A stretch of DNA of 64,000 nucleotides, from positions 1-64,000 of IMG/VR virus record IMGVR_UViG_3300027816_000103. The stretch is one strand, 5' to 3'. Numbering within the stretch: the stretch's first letter is position 1; each line of letters opens with the position of its first letter. Below the pieces are notes generated by a model. That model was not told the DNA's origin, searched no databases, and saw nothing but the letters and a program-made list of their open reading frames with translations. This document shows positions 19,041-27,769 of this stretch, piece after piece. Made by a program: the position numbers and the translations under genes. Origin of the DNA: a virus.

Positions 19041-19835
19041 TTACCTATTAGCACCCCAATCACCCCTGCCAAGATAAGTTGCAAGTTCTTGTCTTTGAGA
19101 AGCATTCATTTTCTTTGCTCTATTAATAGCTTCTGTCCAACTTCCATTCATGGGATTGTTTAACCTATTATCATATATCTTCCAAAGACTAATTAATCCT
19201 TGACTTGGCTCTTGACCCATTTTTTCCCGCAAAACGAATTCACAAACATAGTCTTCTATTGCTGTTCTAAATATTGCAGGTATCAATGGAGCTTCACCAA
19301 ACTTACAGCCAAGGCCGTTATAATGCAACATAACCCTTTCTCCACCGCTTAAACATGAAGGAGAAAACATTACAACACCATTTTGAATATTATAAAAATA
19401 AATTTGATCTACAGCGTTTCCTGCCTCTCTTCTCAATATTGGCTCGTATGTTCTTGGTCCAATATTGTGAGAAGGATAATATGGGTCATTATGATTCTCC
19501 CACTTATCATTAGCTACATATCCTTTTCCTTGAGTGTAATAATTTCTTTTCCAATATACCTTTCTACTTTTTTCTATATTACACTTTTGACCATTAAACA
19601 AATAAATATCGCGAATATTAAAACAATCCTCCGGCATTTGAAGGACTAAATCTTTTGGCATTTCAAAATCATTCCAAATCTCTTCAAAATAAGAATATAT
19701 GGCAAGCTCCTCAACAGCTTTTTGAACAATAGAAATATATCCTGCCTTAGATTTAAACTCATAAGAAGAATCTCCAACAAGTGAAGACGCTTTGCTTATA
19801 ATGATTTCGGGTGTGTGGTATCTTCCTGTGTTCAT
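19041..19835 (-). CDS. Head-tail connector / tail tubular protein candidate
   Basis: 264 residues, MNTGRYHTPEIIISKASSLV. Its size, helical N-terminus (VQKAVEELAIYSYFEEIWND), beta-rich middle (PEDCFNIRDIYLFNGQKC, VMLHYNGLG) and helical C-terminus (IPAIFRTAIEDYVCEFVLRE) fit adaptor or ring proteins that dock under the portal of podoviruses such as T7 gp11. The gene lies between the nozzle-like gene and two other connector-size genes. Family call is inferred from position and secondary-structure character. Confidence 0.55.
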   Translation of the reverse strand: MNTGRYHTPEIIISKASSLVGDSSYEFKSKAGYISIVQKAVEELAIYSYFEEIWNDFEMPKDLVLQMPEDCFNIRDIYLFNGQKCNIEKSRKVYWKRNYYTQGKGYVANDKWENHNDPYYPSHNIGPRTYEPILRREAGNAVDQIYFYNIQNGVVMFSPSCLSGGERVMLHYNGLGCKFGEAPLIPAIFRTAIEDYVCEFVLREKMGQEPSQGLISLWKIYDNRLNNPMNGSWTEAINRAKKMNASQRQELATYLGRGDWGANR

Positions 19836-19839
19836 TTTA

Positions 19840-20580
19840 TTATTCTTCTGGTTGTTCTGATGGAGCTTGGTTTACACTCATTACTTTCGGTGTTGATACA
19901 GGAGACTGCATAGCCGAATCCTCACCTAAATTAGCTCCATTTGAAGCAGGGAAGAAATAAGAAAACCTTGCAAGATTTATAACTCTCATTTTTAACTGCT
20001 CAATAAGTTCATCTGGAAATTCTAAATCTTGGTCTATATCAATTTTATCAATAGGAGGAACGGTTGTATAAAGTCCAACCTCAACAGTTTGTATGTTTAC
20101 TCTTTCGATTCCTAAAAAATAAACATAATCTCCTGCCCTATAAAAGTATGGATTTCTAGGTGATGGTACTGTATATGGATCTTCAAATAAATTAGCAGCA
20201 GCAGCAGGGTCTGTCCTTGTAAATGTTTGCCTTGTGAAATCAGGCTCACAAATTGGGTCCTCTGAATAATTATAAGCTATGTAATGTATTCCTCTGTCTA
20301 AATCAAAATCAAATATTGATGCAGGTAGTACAATATGTTTTCTTCCCGCAATTCTATTTGGATTTCCCGCTTGAGATGGAGTTAACTGATTTACAGGAAT
20401 ATTATTGAATATATTTAAAAATTGACCAGATCTTCTTTTTAGAATATGTTGACCCTTCAGAGTATTGGCACAAAGAATTATCCAATACACAATATTAGCA
20501 TAAGAAATAGTTTTATCATCAAATGTTTGTTTGATTGTTAATTCAATTTCATCAGCAATATATCTTACTTTGGTTCCCAT
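19840..20580 (-). CDS. Connector / ring protein candidate
   Basis: 246 residues. N-terminal helical segment (IADEIELTIKQTFDDKTISY), a central beta region with RKHIVLPASIFDFDLDRGIH and a YFYRAGDYVYFLG turn, then a helical IEQLKMRVINLARFSYFF and a disordered tail. Its ATG shares one base with the stop of the gene upstream (TAATG), so the two are translated in tandem. Three successive genes of this size after the capsid genes are typical of ring proteins in crAss-like virions. No sequence family recognised with certainty. Confidence 0.5.
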   Translation of the reverse strand: MGTKVRYIADEIELTIKQTFDDKTISYANIVYWIILCANTLKGQHILKRRSGQFLNIFNNIPVNQLTPSQAGNPNRIAGRKHIVLPASIFDFDLDRGIHYIAYNYSEDPICEPDFTRQTFTRTDPAAAANLFEDPYTVPSPRNPYFYRAGDYVYFLGIERVNIQTVEVGLYTTVPPIDKIDIDQDLEFPDELIEQLKMRVINLARFSYFFPASNGANLGEDSAMQSPVSTPKVMSVNQAPSEQPEE

Positions 20581-21338
20581 TAAATTCTAAATAAAGTTGA
20601 TAATTGATTAATTTCATTATTCGTAACAATATATAGTGTTGTTTGGTCTCCTTGCTTATGAGAAATAAATCTCAATGCTTGTTGAGTTAAAAAATCAAAC
20701 ATAGTGTCAGGAAACTCTAAAGTATCGTTTATTGTATTTATTTCTTCTGGAGATTTTAAATATGCAAGCGCAACTAATCTTCCCGCCACAGTTGGTCTGA
20801 TTTCAAACTCAGGAGTAGATACACTATAAGTTGTAGAATTGTAGTCTGCCATATCTAAATACGCATACTCCTTTAATTCTCCTTGCAAAGTACCATTACC
20901 TTGAATAAATATATTTTTCTTAGTTGAATTCCATTGTTCAAATGAAAGTCTTTTTGCAGATTTATCTGCTGATATATATGACAAGTTTGGTCTATAAATA
21001 GACTTCTCTGGAGCAGCAGGTATTACCCCCGCAAAACCATTCGCAGTTATATCAGGATAAATAGCAAGTAGTGTCCATAAATTATGTCCTGTATCAGCAG
21101 AATCATAATTAACTCTTGAGTATTGACTTGCTTGCCAAACTTTTACTCTTGTTAACTCCCTAAGAGATTCTGGAGATATTTTATTGTCTGCAAAAGCTCT
21201 ATTAAATACTGCTACCGAAAAGTTTATAGCATAATTGATAGCATAAACATAATCTTGAGCAAAAGTATATCTGTCGCTTCCTTCGGCATCCAATTGAGAG
21301 GCCATACTTGCGACAATATTATTTACAGGTATTGGCAT
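20580..21338 (-). CDS. Connector / ring protein candidate
   Basis: 252 residues starting MPIPVNNIVASMASQLDAEG from ATG at 21336-21338. The frame extends 10 codons further upstream, but that earlier start would fall inside the terminator hairpin at 21353-21382, so the internal ATG is chosen. Features include FAQDYVYAINYAINFSVAVF, a beta-rich middle and an FPDTMFDFLTQQALRFIS helix close to the C-terminus that resembles the EFPDELIEQLKMRVINLARF helix of the next gene product, suggesting the two are distant paralogues. Likely head-tail completion protein. Confidence 0.55.
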   Translation of the reverse strand: MPIPVNNIVASMASQLDAEGSDRYTFAQDYVYAINYAINFSVAVFNRAFADNKISPESLRELTRVKVWQASQYSRVNYDSADTGHNLWTLLAIYPDITANGFAGVIPAAPEKSIYRPNLSYISADKSAKRLSFEQWNSTKKNIFIQGNGTLQGELKEYAYLDMADYNSTTYSVSTPEFEIRPTVAGRLVALAYLKSPEEINTINDTLEFPDTMFDFLTQQALRFISHKQGDQTTLYIVTNNEINQLSTLFRI

Positions 21339-21345
21339 TATACTG

Positions 21346-21353
21346 CAAATATA
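21346..21353 (-). promoter_or_regulatory. Promoter-like -7 element TATATTTG
   Basis: Perfect minus-strand TAnnTTTG (plus strand CAAATATA) placed between the terminator at 21353-21382 and the ATG at 21338. The 7-base gap to ATG suggests a near-leaderless message. No clear upstream TTG at 19-21 bases. The terminator-then-promoter order makes a transcription unit boundary here plausible. Confidence 0.5.
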
Positions 21354-21382
21354 AAAAAATCCCCTCAAAAATTAAGGGGATT
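21353..21382 (-). terminator. Rho-independent terminator, minus strand
   Basis: Stem AATCCCCT (21358-21365) / AGGGGATT (21375-21382) with a 9-base loop, followed on the minus strand by a U-run (A-run 21353-21359 on plus). It lies downstream of the capsid-associated gene ending at 21405 and just before the first connector gene. Confidence 0.8.
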
Positions 21383-21404
21383 TGTCTGATTATTATTATT
21401 TTAA

Positions 21405-22259
21405 TTAGTAACCATGTCTATCAATATCCTCTGCTAATTGCAAAGAATTCTTGATTTCCTGATTTCTCTTTAACATTGAAGCGTTAAAAGTAGTATCATT
21501 CATTCCTGATTCTTCCTTCAACTCATTGTCAGTTAACCTTTCGATTAACTTTATCTTAGCTGCCGGTATGTTATCTGGAGTAAATTCAACACCATAAGTC
21601 TTACACATATCAATAACTCTAACAGCAGACATATCTTGCAACGCTTCTGAGAACTTAATGATTTTTGCTACTTTCTTATAGTCATTTTTATCCTTTACAT
21701 CAGACCACTCCCAGAATTTAATTCCAAATTTGGTATGATTTCTTAACCAAGCTGATAACTTCTTGCTGTGACTTTTAAATACAGCATAGTTTATAATTTG
21801 GTCTGCCATTCCTGCATTAACAACTTTAGTATAAGCCAAAGTAAATGTAACAGGACCTATTGGAGACTGAACAGGAACCCCCATTCTTTTGTCATCACCA
21901 ACAACAAAAGTTGTAGCATAAGTGTAAAACACATCAGCTTTTTCCAAAAAGTCTTTTGGGTCTATTGAGTCAGGACTTTTATAGGCATTAGGATTATACT
22001 GTCCTTCGTTCTGTCTTTCTTGTGTTTTTGCAAGATTATTGATTGCACTTGCTAAATTTGAATCTTGAGATTGTGCAGGAGCAGCTACTGATATATTTTT
22101 AATTAGTGACTTTAACTCCTCAAGTTCTTTTGCTTGATTTTCAAGTTGAACTTTTAATGAATCTACTTCGTTTGATTCTTTCTTTTCTTTCTTTTTAGGC
22201 GTTTCTTTATTTTCGTTTCCCCCGCCTATTGGTGGAAATAAATCTTTATCATCACTCAT
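21405..22259 (-). CDS. Capsid-associated protein candidate (284 aa)
   Basis: 284 residues. Acidic/Lys-rich disordered N-terminus with a GGG, then a coiled coil (SLKVQLENQAKELEELKSLI) at about 33-58, a Gln/Asn linker, then a compact domain from about 95 (PKDFLEKADVFYTYATTFVV; WSDVKDKNDYKKVAKIIKF). It is transcribed right after the MCP and is bounded by terminators on both sides, so it can be expressed separately. A head-fibre or decoration role is possible; a scaffold-like or assembly role is the alternative. No family recognised. Confidence 0.55.
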   Translation of the reverse strand: MSDDKDLFPPIGGGNENKETPKKKEKKESNEVDSLKVQLENQAKELEELKSLIKNISVAAPAQSQDSNLASAINNLAKTQERQNEGQYNPNAYKSPDSIDPKDFLEKADVFYTYATTFVVGDDKRMGVPVQSPIGPVTFTLAYTKVVNAGMADQIINYAVFKSHSKKLSAWLRNHTKFGIKFWEWSDVKDKNDYKKVAKIIKFSEALQDMSAVRVIDMCKTYGVEFTPDNIPAAKIKLIERLTDNELKEESGMNDTTFNASMLKRNQEIKNSLQLAEDIDRHGY

Positions 22260-22284
22260 TTGTTTTATTTTTAATTGTTAATAT

Positions 22285-22313
22285 AAAAAAGGAGGGGAAA
22301 TAAATCCCCTCCT
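22285..22313 (-). terminator. Strong rho-independent terminator after MCP gene
   Basis: Nine-base-pair stem AGGAGGGGA (22290-22298) / TCCCCTCCT (22305-22313), loop of six, then a U-run on the minus strand (A-run 22285-22290). It follows the MCP stop at 22328 and could also act weakly on the plus strand. A private strong terminator fits the need for very high MCP expression. Confidence 0.85.
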
Positions 22314-22327
22314 ATTATTTTGACTTC

Positions 22328-23608
22328 TTACAGAACATCAACTGAGAAAGAAGACAATGGATTGTGCATACGTAGAGATAAGTTACCTCTTACATACCAA
22401 TCCTTGAATCTTTCACGACTTCCGTTCATTCCTTCAGCCATTAAAGTACCACCCATTTCGAATTGTGGTAAACCACGCATCTTAATTGGAGTGATAGTCT
22501 CTTGGTCTAATACAAGAAGACGTCTTGCCCAAGAAGAAGGGAAACATGAAGGCTCGCGGAACAATTCACAAGGAACTGGAACAAACTTCATTCCTCCAAA
22601 ATCGTATTCCATAAGACCTAACTTAGCGATAGAGTCATTTGGAGTGTAACGAAGTCCAGGAACTTTGTAGATTTTGCTCAATTCATGAAGAATTTCCTGA
22701 GTACCATAGATGAAACGAGTTGCACCTTCAGCCTTGAAGTTAGTTTGAAGAGCAAGAGTTTCAAATGTTGACTGTAAACCTGCAAGGGTAGTAGTACCGG
22801 AAGCAGACTGAGCGTTAACCATTGTAGGATAGATACCCCACATTGTCTTTGCAGCGTTGTTGTTAGAGATTGAGAATTCTCCTCCTTCACCATTGAAAAG
22901 AATGTTGAACATATCAGTACGGATAGCTTTTACTAAGTTCTCGCGATCAATGTCAAGATAATTAGTAGTACCCATGTTCTGAAACTTCAACAATTCAACA
23001 CGATCCCAACGCTTTGCGCGACAGAAAAGGTGAACAAAATTGTAACGAGTGATTACGTTAGTTCTTTCGTAGATTGAGAAATAATCAAGACCATCAGCAT
23101 CAATAGATGACATGATAGCGAATACATCTCCTACTGCTGTAGCAGGTAAACCTTGACCTGTTACAGAACCTACTGTGATTTGATTACCACCAAGAAGTGC
23201 TTTTACAACACCTTTTTCATTGGTTGGGTAAACAATAATCATGTCAGGAGAAACGTAACCATAAGTAGCAGCAGTTAAAGTAACAGTTTGAGTTACTTGA
23301 GTGTTAGGAACACCTGGAACAGCAGCAGCGATAGCGTTACTCTCAAGAGCAGTTCTGTGGAAAGTTTGCTCTTTGTATTCGAATTCATCAGAACCAACTT
23401 CTTCAAATTCTTTTTGGAAGATGATTTTTAACGCATTATACTGAGCAGGAGCTGCATCAAATATTTCACGTTGGATTTCTTTTGCAATCAGGTCAGTCTC
23501 AGTTGGAGAAAACGCTGATAATGCAGGGTAAAACGAACCATCAGGATTTGCCTGTAGAAGTCCGTACGGCGCGTTCTGTGCGCCTGGGGTGTAAGCATTT
23601 TGTGACAT
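22328..23608 (-). CDS. Major capsid protein
   Basis: 426 residues starting MSQNAYTPGAQNAPYGLLQA. Size, composition (few Cys, mixed alpha/beta) and position between a scaffold-like gene and connector genes fit an HK97-fold major capsid protein. Segments such as EIQREIFDAAPAQYNALKII (start of a long N-terminal helix) and YDFGGMKFVPVPCELFREPS (late beta region) are consistent with that fold, though the fold is not proven here. Codon use differs from neighbours: many Arg are CGT or CGC where surrounding genes use AGA, as expected for the most abundant virion protein. A strong terminator follows directly. Confidence 0.85.
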   Translation of the reverse strand: MSQNAYTPGAQNAPYGLLQANPDGSFYPALSAFSPTETDLIAKEIQREIFDAAPAQYNALKIIFQKEFEEVGSDEFEYKEQTFHRTALESNAIAAAVPGVPNTQVTQTVTLTAATYGYVSPDMIIVYPTNEKGVVKALLGGNQITVGSVTGQGLPATAVGDVFAIMSSIDADGLDYFSIYERTNVITRYNFVHLFCRAKRWDRVELLKFQNMGTTNYLDIDRENLVKAIRTDMFNILFNGEGGEFSISNNNAAKTMWGIYPTMVNAQSASGTTTLAGLQSTFETLALQTNFKAEGATRFIYGTQEILHELSKIYKVPGLRYTPNDSIAKLGLMEYDFGGMKFVPVPCELFREPSCFPSSWARRLLVLDQETITPIKMRGLPQFEMGGTLMAEGMNGSRERFKDWYVRGNLSLRMHNPLSSFSVDVL

Positions 23609-23634
23609 TTGCTAAATTTTTGTTTTTTTTGTTT

Positions 23635-24855
23635 TTAAAAGGTTGATTTTCTTCCTCCCATACCTTTGATAAAAGTCTTCGCTTTTTCAAATTGCTCTGA
23701 ATGTTTGCTTGGAGCTGAATTACCATTGGTTTGTTTTTTCGGTGGTGTTGTGGGAGAACGTCTAATGAATTCTTCATTCATCTTGGTTTCAACACGCAAT
23801 TCGGCAGCTTCTATTGCACTACGGAGTTCTTGCTCTCCGTACTTAAGTAGCATAAGTTTCTTGGCTGCATCGGACTTATAGCTACCATCACTATTCAAGA
23901 ATTCGGACAATATGTTCCCACCTTCAAGGACTTGGGTGACTTCATTAACCACCGTAAGGTCCACATCAGGGAAGGACTGTCTTAACGCTTGTACGGAACC
24001 ATCTATTGATTTTTTCTGCCTATCAAGTTTTAATTTGGCGTCTTCAATTCTGGCACGTTTTGCATTTTTCTCGGCTTCTTGTTTCGCGATAAATTTTTCT
24101 TTTGCTGTTTGTTCAGCTATTTCTAAAGCTGTTGGTTTATCATCAGATTCAAAATCATCATCTGTAAACTTTCCTGGAAAGTAATAGTCTACAAGTGTTT
24201 TTGTATCAATGCTATCAACAGGCTTACTAATATCAAACGGAACAGAGGTATTTACAACTTTTCTCCAATCCTGTCCATTATAATATGTTTGTATAGCTTC
24301 TAAAAGGTCTGGTTCAAGATTTTCAAATATATCTTGAAACTGAGATACTTTCTTTTCTGTTTCAGATAGTTTTTGAGAGTCTGCCCTCCATTTGTCAACA
24401 GATTTAACTACTTTAGCGTAGTCTCCTTTATCTTTTATTTCAATTCCCCACTTCTTTGAAAACTTTGCAAAATCATCAAGAGATTCAATTGTAATGTTCT
24501 CTTGTTTTTCCTGCTTCTTTGTTCCAAAAATGAGGCTTTTCTTTTCTTCTTTTGTGGTTTCAGTTTGTGGAGCTTCCGCGCCATCTGTCAATGAACCATC
24601 AATATTTTCTTCAACAACCTCTTCAGTTTTTACCTCTGTTTTTGGTTGTTGGTTTTGAGGTACACTTTTTTGTTGAGGTTGCTGAACTTGACCTTGAGTT
24701 TTTTCTCTTTCCTCAATAAGTCTTTTTTTAGCTTCCTCTACTCTTTGAGCTGAACCAGGATTAATTCCCTTCAACATATTCAGCTTCATCATATTAATGT
24801 CAGGTGCTTGAGCCTGTGGCTGTTCAACCTGATTACCTTGTTCCATATTTTCCAT
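23635..24855 (-). CDS. Capsid scaffold protein candidate
   Basis: 406 residues, very acidic and basic, with almost no hydrophobic core: a Gln-rich disordered start (EQGNQVEQPQAQAPD), Glu/Lys-rich helices (LEIAEQTAKEKFIAKQEAEK near 240) and a basic tail GMGGRKSTF. This composition, the size and the position between portal and MCP are those of internal scaffolding proteins. A helical stretch (QSFPDVDLTVVNEVTQVLEG) lies near 295. Start chosen at ATG 24853-24855; a complete promoter-like pair sits just upstream. Confidence 0.7.
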   Translation of the reverse strand: MENMEQGNQVEQPQAQAPDINMMKLNMLKGINPGSAQRVEEAKKRLIEEREKTQGQVQQPQQKSVPQNQQPKTEVKTEEVVEENIDGSLTDGAEAPQTETTKEEKKSLIFGTKKQEKQENITIESLDDFAKFSKKWGIEIKDKGDYAKVVKSVDKWRADSQKLSETEKKVSQFQDIFENLEPDLLEAIQTYYNGQDWRKVVNTSVPFDISKPVDSIDTKTLVDYYFPGKFTDDDFESDDKPTALEIAEQTAKEKFIAKQEAEKNAKRARIEDAKLKLDRQKKSIDGSVQALRQSFPDVDLTVVNEVTQVLEGGNILSEFLNSDGSYKSDAAKKLMLLKYGEQELRSAIEAAELRVETKMNEEFIRRSPTTPPKKQTNGNSAPSKHSEQFEKAKTFIKGMGGRKSTF

Positions 24856-24877
24856 TTATTCCTTTTGTAAATTTTAA

Positions 24878-24908
24878 CAAAATTATATTTATTTTATCTA
24901 TTTTGCAA
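24878..24908 (-). promoter_or_regulatory. Promoter for scaffold and MCP genes
   Basis: On the minus strand: TTG at 24908-24906, 20-base spacer, then TAATTTTG at 24885-24878 (TAnnTTTG consensus), 22 bases before the ATG at 24855. Both boxes and their spacing match the Bacteroidota vegetative promoter. It overlaps the 3' end of the portal gene. Confidence 0.65.
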
Positions 24909-27173
24909 GTCTTCAAATTGTTTTTTGGCTTCATCAGGTGTTATTTGTCCTGCTTTTGCCATATCACCTAAAGACTTTGCGTACTTTTCTTTTAGTTTAA
25001 ATTGTCTGTCTTTTTCTTTTTCCTCCGCGTTAACTGCTAGTGCAGACAACATTTCTCCCTCTTGAGCAGACTCTTGTTCTATCTGCTGCATTCCTTGCTG
25101 CCTAATCATTTCTTGTTGTTGAATAGCGGCATCTTTTTCTTGCATAATGGAAAGTATCTTGTTTTGTTTAGCGGCAGTTCTAAGAGCAGCAACAACATCT
25201 TGAGGAGTTGACCTACCATAAAGGTCAGCAAACTGTTCTTGATTAAGTAACTGCATCTGCAACATCATCATTAGCATTTGGTTTCCAGAGTTGAGCAACA
25301 TTTCATCAGTATTTGTTCTTGTTACAAAACAACGGAAATCTTCAATATTCATGTCTTTTGTAACATTAAATATCCTTACCCCTCCATCACCTGTTGCTAT
25401 TGCCAATTGTCTTTCATTGTCGGCATATATTCTCTTTCCAACAGTAACTATACTTTGATACATTTGCTCAAATATATTTACTATGGCATTATAGAATGGC
25501 TCCTGCATTAAAGAACCTCTTTGTAATAACAATTGGGTGACGCCAACTAATTGATCTGAGCCTGTTGACTCTCCCTTTAGTGCCTCGTTAACACCGGTAA
25601 CATCTTGAACGTGCTTTGACATCATATCAAGCATATTGAATATCACCATTGTTCCTTGTCTTACTGTTCCATCATAGTTTCCTACAACATTCTGAATTCC
25701 CCTTCCCCTAGCATCAACAATAATAGGCTTTGACAAGTTCATGTTTCTCAAAGTCTCTTGTTCTCCCATGTCAGGATCAACAACTGACCTATCAACAATA
25801 GTTCCTGCTCCCCTTGAGTTGTTAACTTGATTTTCTGCTATTGAAAACAATCTATTTATAAATCTTTGTGGGTCAATAACGTCATCAATAGGAGACAATA
25901 CTTCACCATCTACATATCCCCAACAATAAGTTTTATAAGGAAATTTAACGTGGTTATAATCATAAACATCAGTTTCTTGATAAGGAACAATTCCCCATTC
26001 AAGCATTACATCTTTTTTATCTTCTTTCTTTGAGTCTGTAGGATAAGCTAAACATTCAACAGGAATAATAATTCCCTGTCTTAATGTTTCAATATACATA
26101 TTGGCTTTTTTATTTCCTTTTAATCTTGTTCTTGATATTTCATTATTTACTTCAATCAAGTCTTTATCTGTATATCTTGGCTTGTCTTCTCCAGGATAAG
26201 TGAAATTTATCTTTGTAAAATGAGGATAACCAAACTTATCATATACATATCCCATTTCATACTTTTCGGTATCTTTCCAATAGTTATGATAAACAGGAAC
26301 CCTACCATTTGGAGCATACATATTATTATTAAATGTATTGTTGCTCATTGAAGTGTTGGCAGACCATGTAACAGAGAAATTTTCAATAGCTTTTTTCTGA
26401 TAATCAGGAATGTTTGGCCATTGTTCAAATATCTCTTCTGGAGTCATATATTCAACCTCTCCCATGTATGAAGCATCATTCAAGTCTGGGTAAATAGCAG
26501 TTCTGTCAAAGTAGAAGTTTTCCGCCTTGATTTGCTTAAATACCTGTTGAGCAGCATATTCAAATTCTTTTATAATACCTATTCCATTCAAAGCAAGGTC
26601 AAGAGCAAGTAAAGGTTGAAGGTTGTGAAATTTATTGTATTTTTCCACATACTCAACAAGATAATTCATCACCTTTTCATACTGATCTACATACAAATTA
26701 TCAAACATTATCTCTGTTTCTTCCATGTTTTTTCCAATAGGAAGTTTTTCTCTCAAAAAGTCTCCAAAAGGACCTTCTGCCATCTCTGTATAAAAATACA
26801 TTTCAGATAGTTTCTTTTCTCTTCTTGAAACAGCTCTCGATGATATACTTTGAACTTTAAAATTAATAGCCATACGAACAGCATTCCCTCTGAACTGTTC
26901 AACTATTGGTCTAATAATGTTCTTTGTTAATTTTAAACGATTTCTTTCATTTCCCTCGTCATCCTTCAAGAAAGACTCAAGGTCAACATCAAAAACCCAT
27001 TGGTCATTGATGTAAAATCTTTTGTTTATCCAAGCCTTGTCTAAAAACCTTGCGTGTTGAGGCGTGTTAGCAGCAGACAAACAATAACGCGACCACTTTC
27101 TATGGTAGTCAATGTCTTTTTCTTCTGTTAAAGTGTTTGGCCTTGGCTCTGATTGAGGGAATAAGAATAACAT
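24894..27173 (-). CDS. Portal protein
   Basis: 759 residues. The signature KNIIRPIVEQFRGNAVRM at about residues 88-105 is the kind of conserved motif seen near the N-terminus of portal proteins of crAss-like and related short-tailed phages, and is followed by helical and beta regions and a long Gln-rich helical C-terminus (IQQQEMIRQQGMQQIEQESA). The length matches that group (700-850). The protein forms the dodecameric DNA entry ring and nucleates head assembly. Order terminase - linker gene - portal - scaffold - MCP supports the call. A TTG-N20-TAnnTTTG promoter for the next genes lies at the end of this reading frame. Confidence 0.85.
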   Translation of the reverse strand: MLFLFPQSEPRPNTLTEEKDIDYHRKWSRYCLSAANTPQHARFLDKAWINKRFYINDQWVFDVDLESFLKDDEGNERNRLKLTKNIIRPIVEQFRGNAVRMAINFKVQSISSRAVSRREKKLSEMYFYTEMAEGPFGDFLREKLPIGKNMEETEIMFDNLYVDQYEKVMNYLVEYVEKYNKFHNLQPLLALDLALNGIGIIKEFEYAAQQVFKQIKAENFYFDRTAIYPDLNDASYMGEVEYMTPEEIFEQWPNIPDYQKKAIENFSVTWSANTSMSNNTFNNNMYAPNGRVPVYHNYWKDTEKYEMGYVYDKFGYPHFTKINFTYPGEDKPRYTDKDLIEVNNEISRTRLKGNKKANMYIETLRQGIIIPVECLAYPTDSKKEDKKDVMLEWGIVPYQETDVYDYNHVKFPYKTYCWGYVDGEVLSPIDDVIDPQRFINRLFSIAENQVNNSRGAGTIVDRSVVDPDMGEQETLRNMNLSKPIIVDARGRGIQNVVGNYDGTVRQGTMVIFNMLDMMSKHVQDVTGVNEALKGESTGSDQLVGVTQLLLQRGSLMQEPFYNAIVNIFEQMYQSIVTVGKRIYADNERQLAIATGDGGVRIFNVTKDMNIEDFRCFVTRTNTDEMLLNSGNQMLMMMLQMQLLNQEQFADLYGRSTPQDVVAALRTAAKQNKILSIMQEKDAAIQQQEMIRQQGMQQIEQESAQEGEMLSALAVNAEEKEKDRQFKLKEKYAKSLGDMAKAGQITPDEAKKQFEDLQNR

Positions 27174-27175
27174 TT

Positions 27176-27769
27176 TTAGTCTTTTATTTTATGGAATTTT
27201 TCTATTGATTTTTCTCCTGGCTTTTTATCCTTGTCTTTGGTTGTAACTCCAAATCCTTGTTCTGCTGTTGCTATTAAATCAGGCAACATCTGTGAAGTTG
27301 TCCTACAAAAATTAGCATACTGATTTCTTGCTGACCAATCTACTTTTTTTGTTGGATTTCCCTCGTTATCAAATTGTATAAAGTCATCATCTGATACATC
27401 TACCATTCTCTCAAGATTAACAATCATCTTCTCAATCATTTTTTTAGACCTAGACCTAAATTCGGGCCTCATTGACTTCCATTTTTCGATTGCATCTTGA
27501 ATATAAGAAGGCCATTTTTTAGATAGCCACATTAAATAGAATTCTTTTTCTACATTATCAGAACTTTCAAAAACAGCTTTTATTGATAATTCAACTGATT
27601 TTTCGTGTCCTAATGTTAAAAAATAATATGGAGATGTTGGATTAGAATAGTACCAAGTAAGCAATAATTCATTTTTTGTGAGAGGCTTAAACTGGACAAT
27701 ATCATGTAATTCTGGATATTGAATCCTTAAATCTTTGTTATTTTTAGGTTCATATAAAACCTCACTCAT
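27176..27769 (-). CDS. Hypothetical protein between terminase and portal
   Basis: 197 residues, mostly helical with many Trp and Tyr (LLLTWYYSNPTSPYYFLTLG, YLMWLSKKWPSYIQDAIEKW) and a Lys-rich C-terminal tail. Its first four bases overlap the terminase stop (27766-27769) and it ends 2 bases before the portal ATG, so it is part of the packaging operon. A small-terminase role is possible from position and helical character, but no HTH or family signature is visible; left unassigned. Confidence 0.7.
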   Translation of the reverse strand: MSEVLYEPKNNKDLRIQYPELHDIVQFKPLTKNELLLTWYYSNPTSPYYFLTLGHEKSVELSIKAVFESSDNVEKEFYLMWLSKKWPSYIQDAIEKWKSMRPEFRSRSKKMIEKMIVNLERMVDVSDDDFIQFDNEGNPTKKVDWSARNQYANFCRTTSQMLPDLIATAEQGFGVTTKDKDKKPGEKSIEKFHKIKD

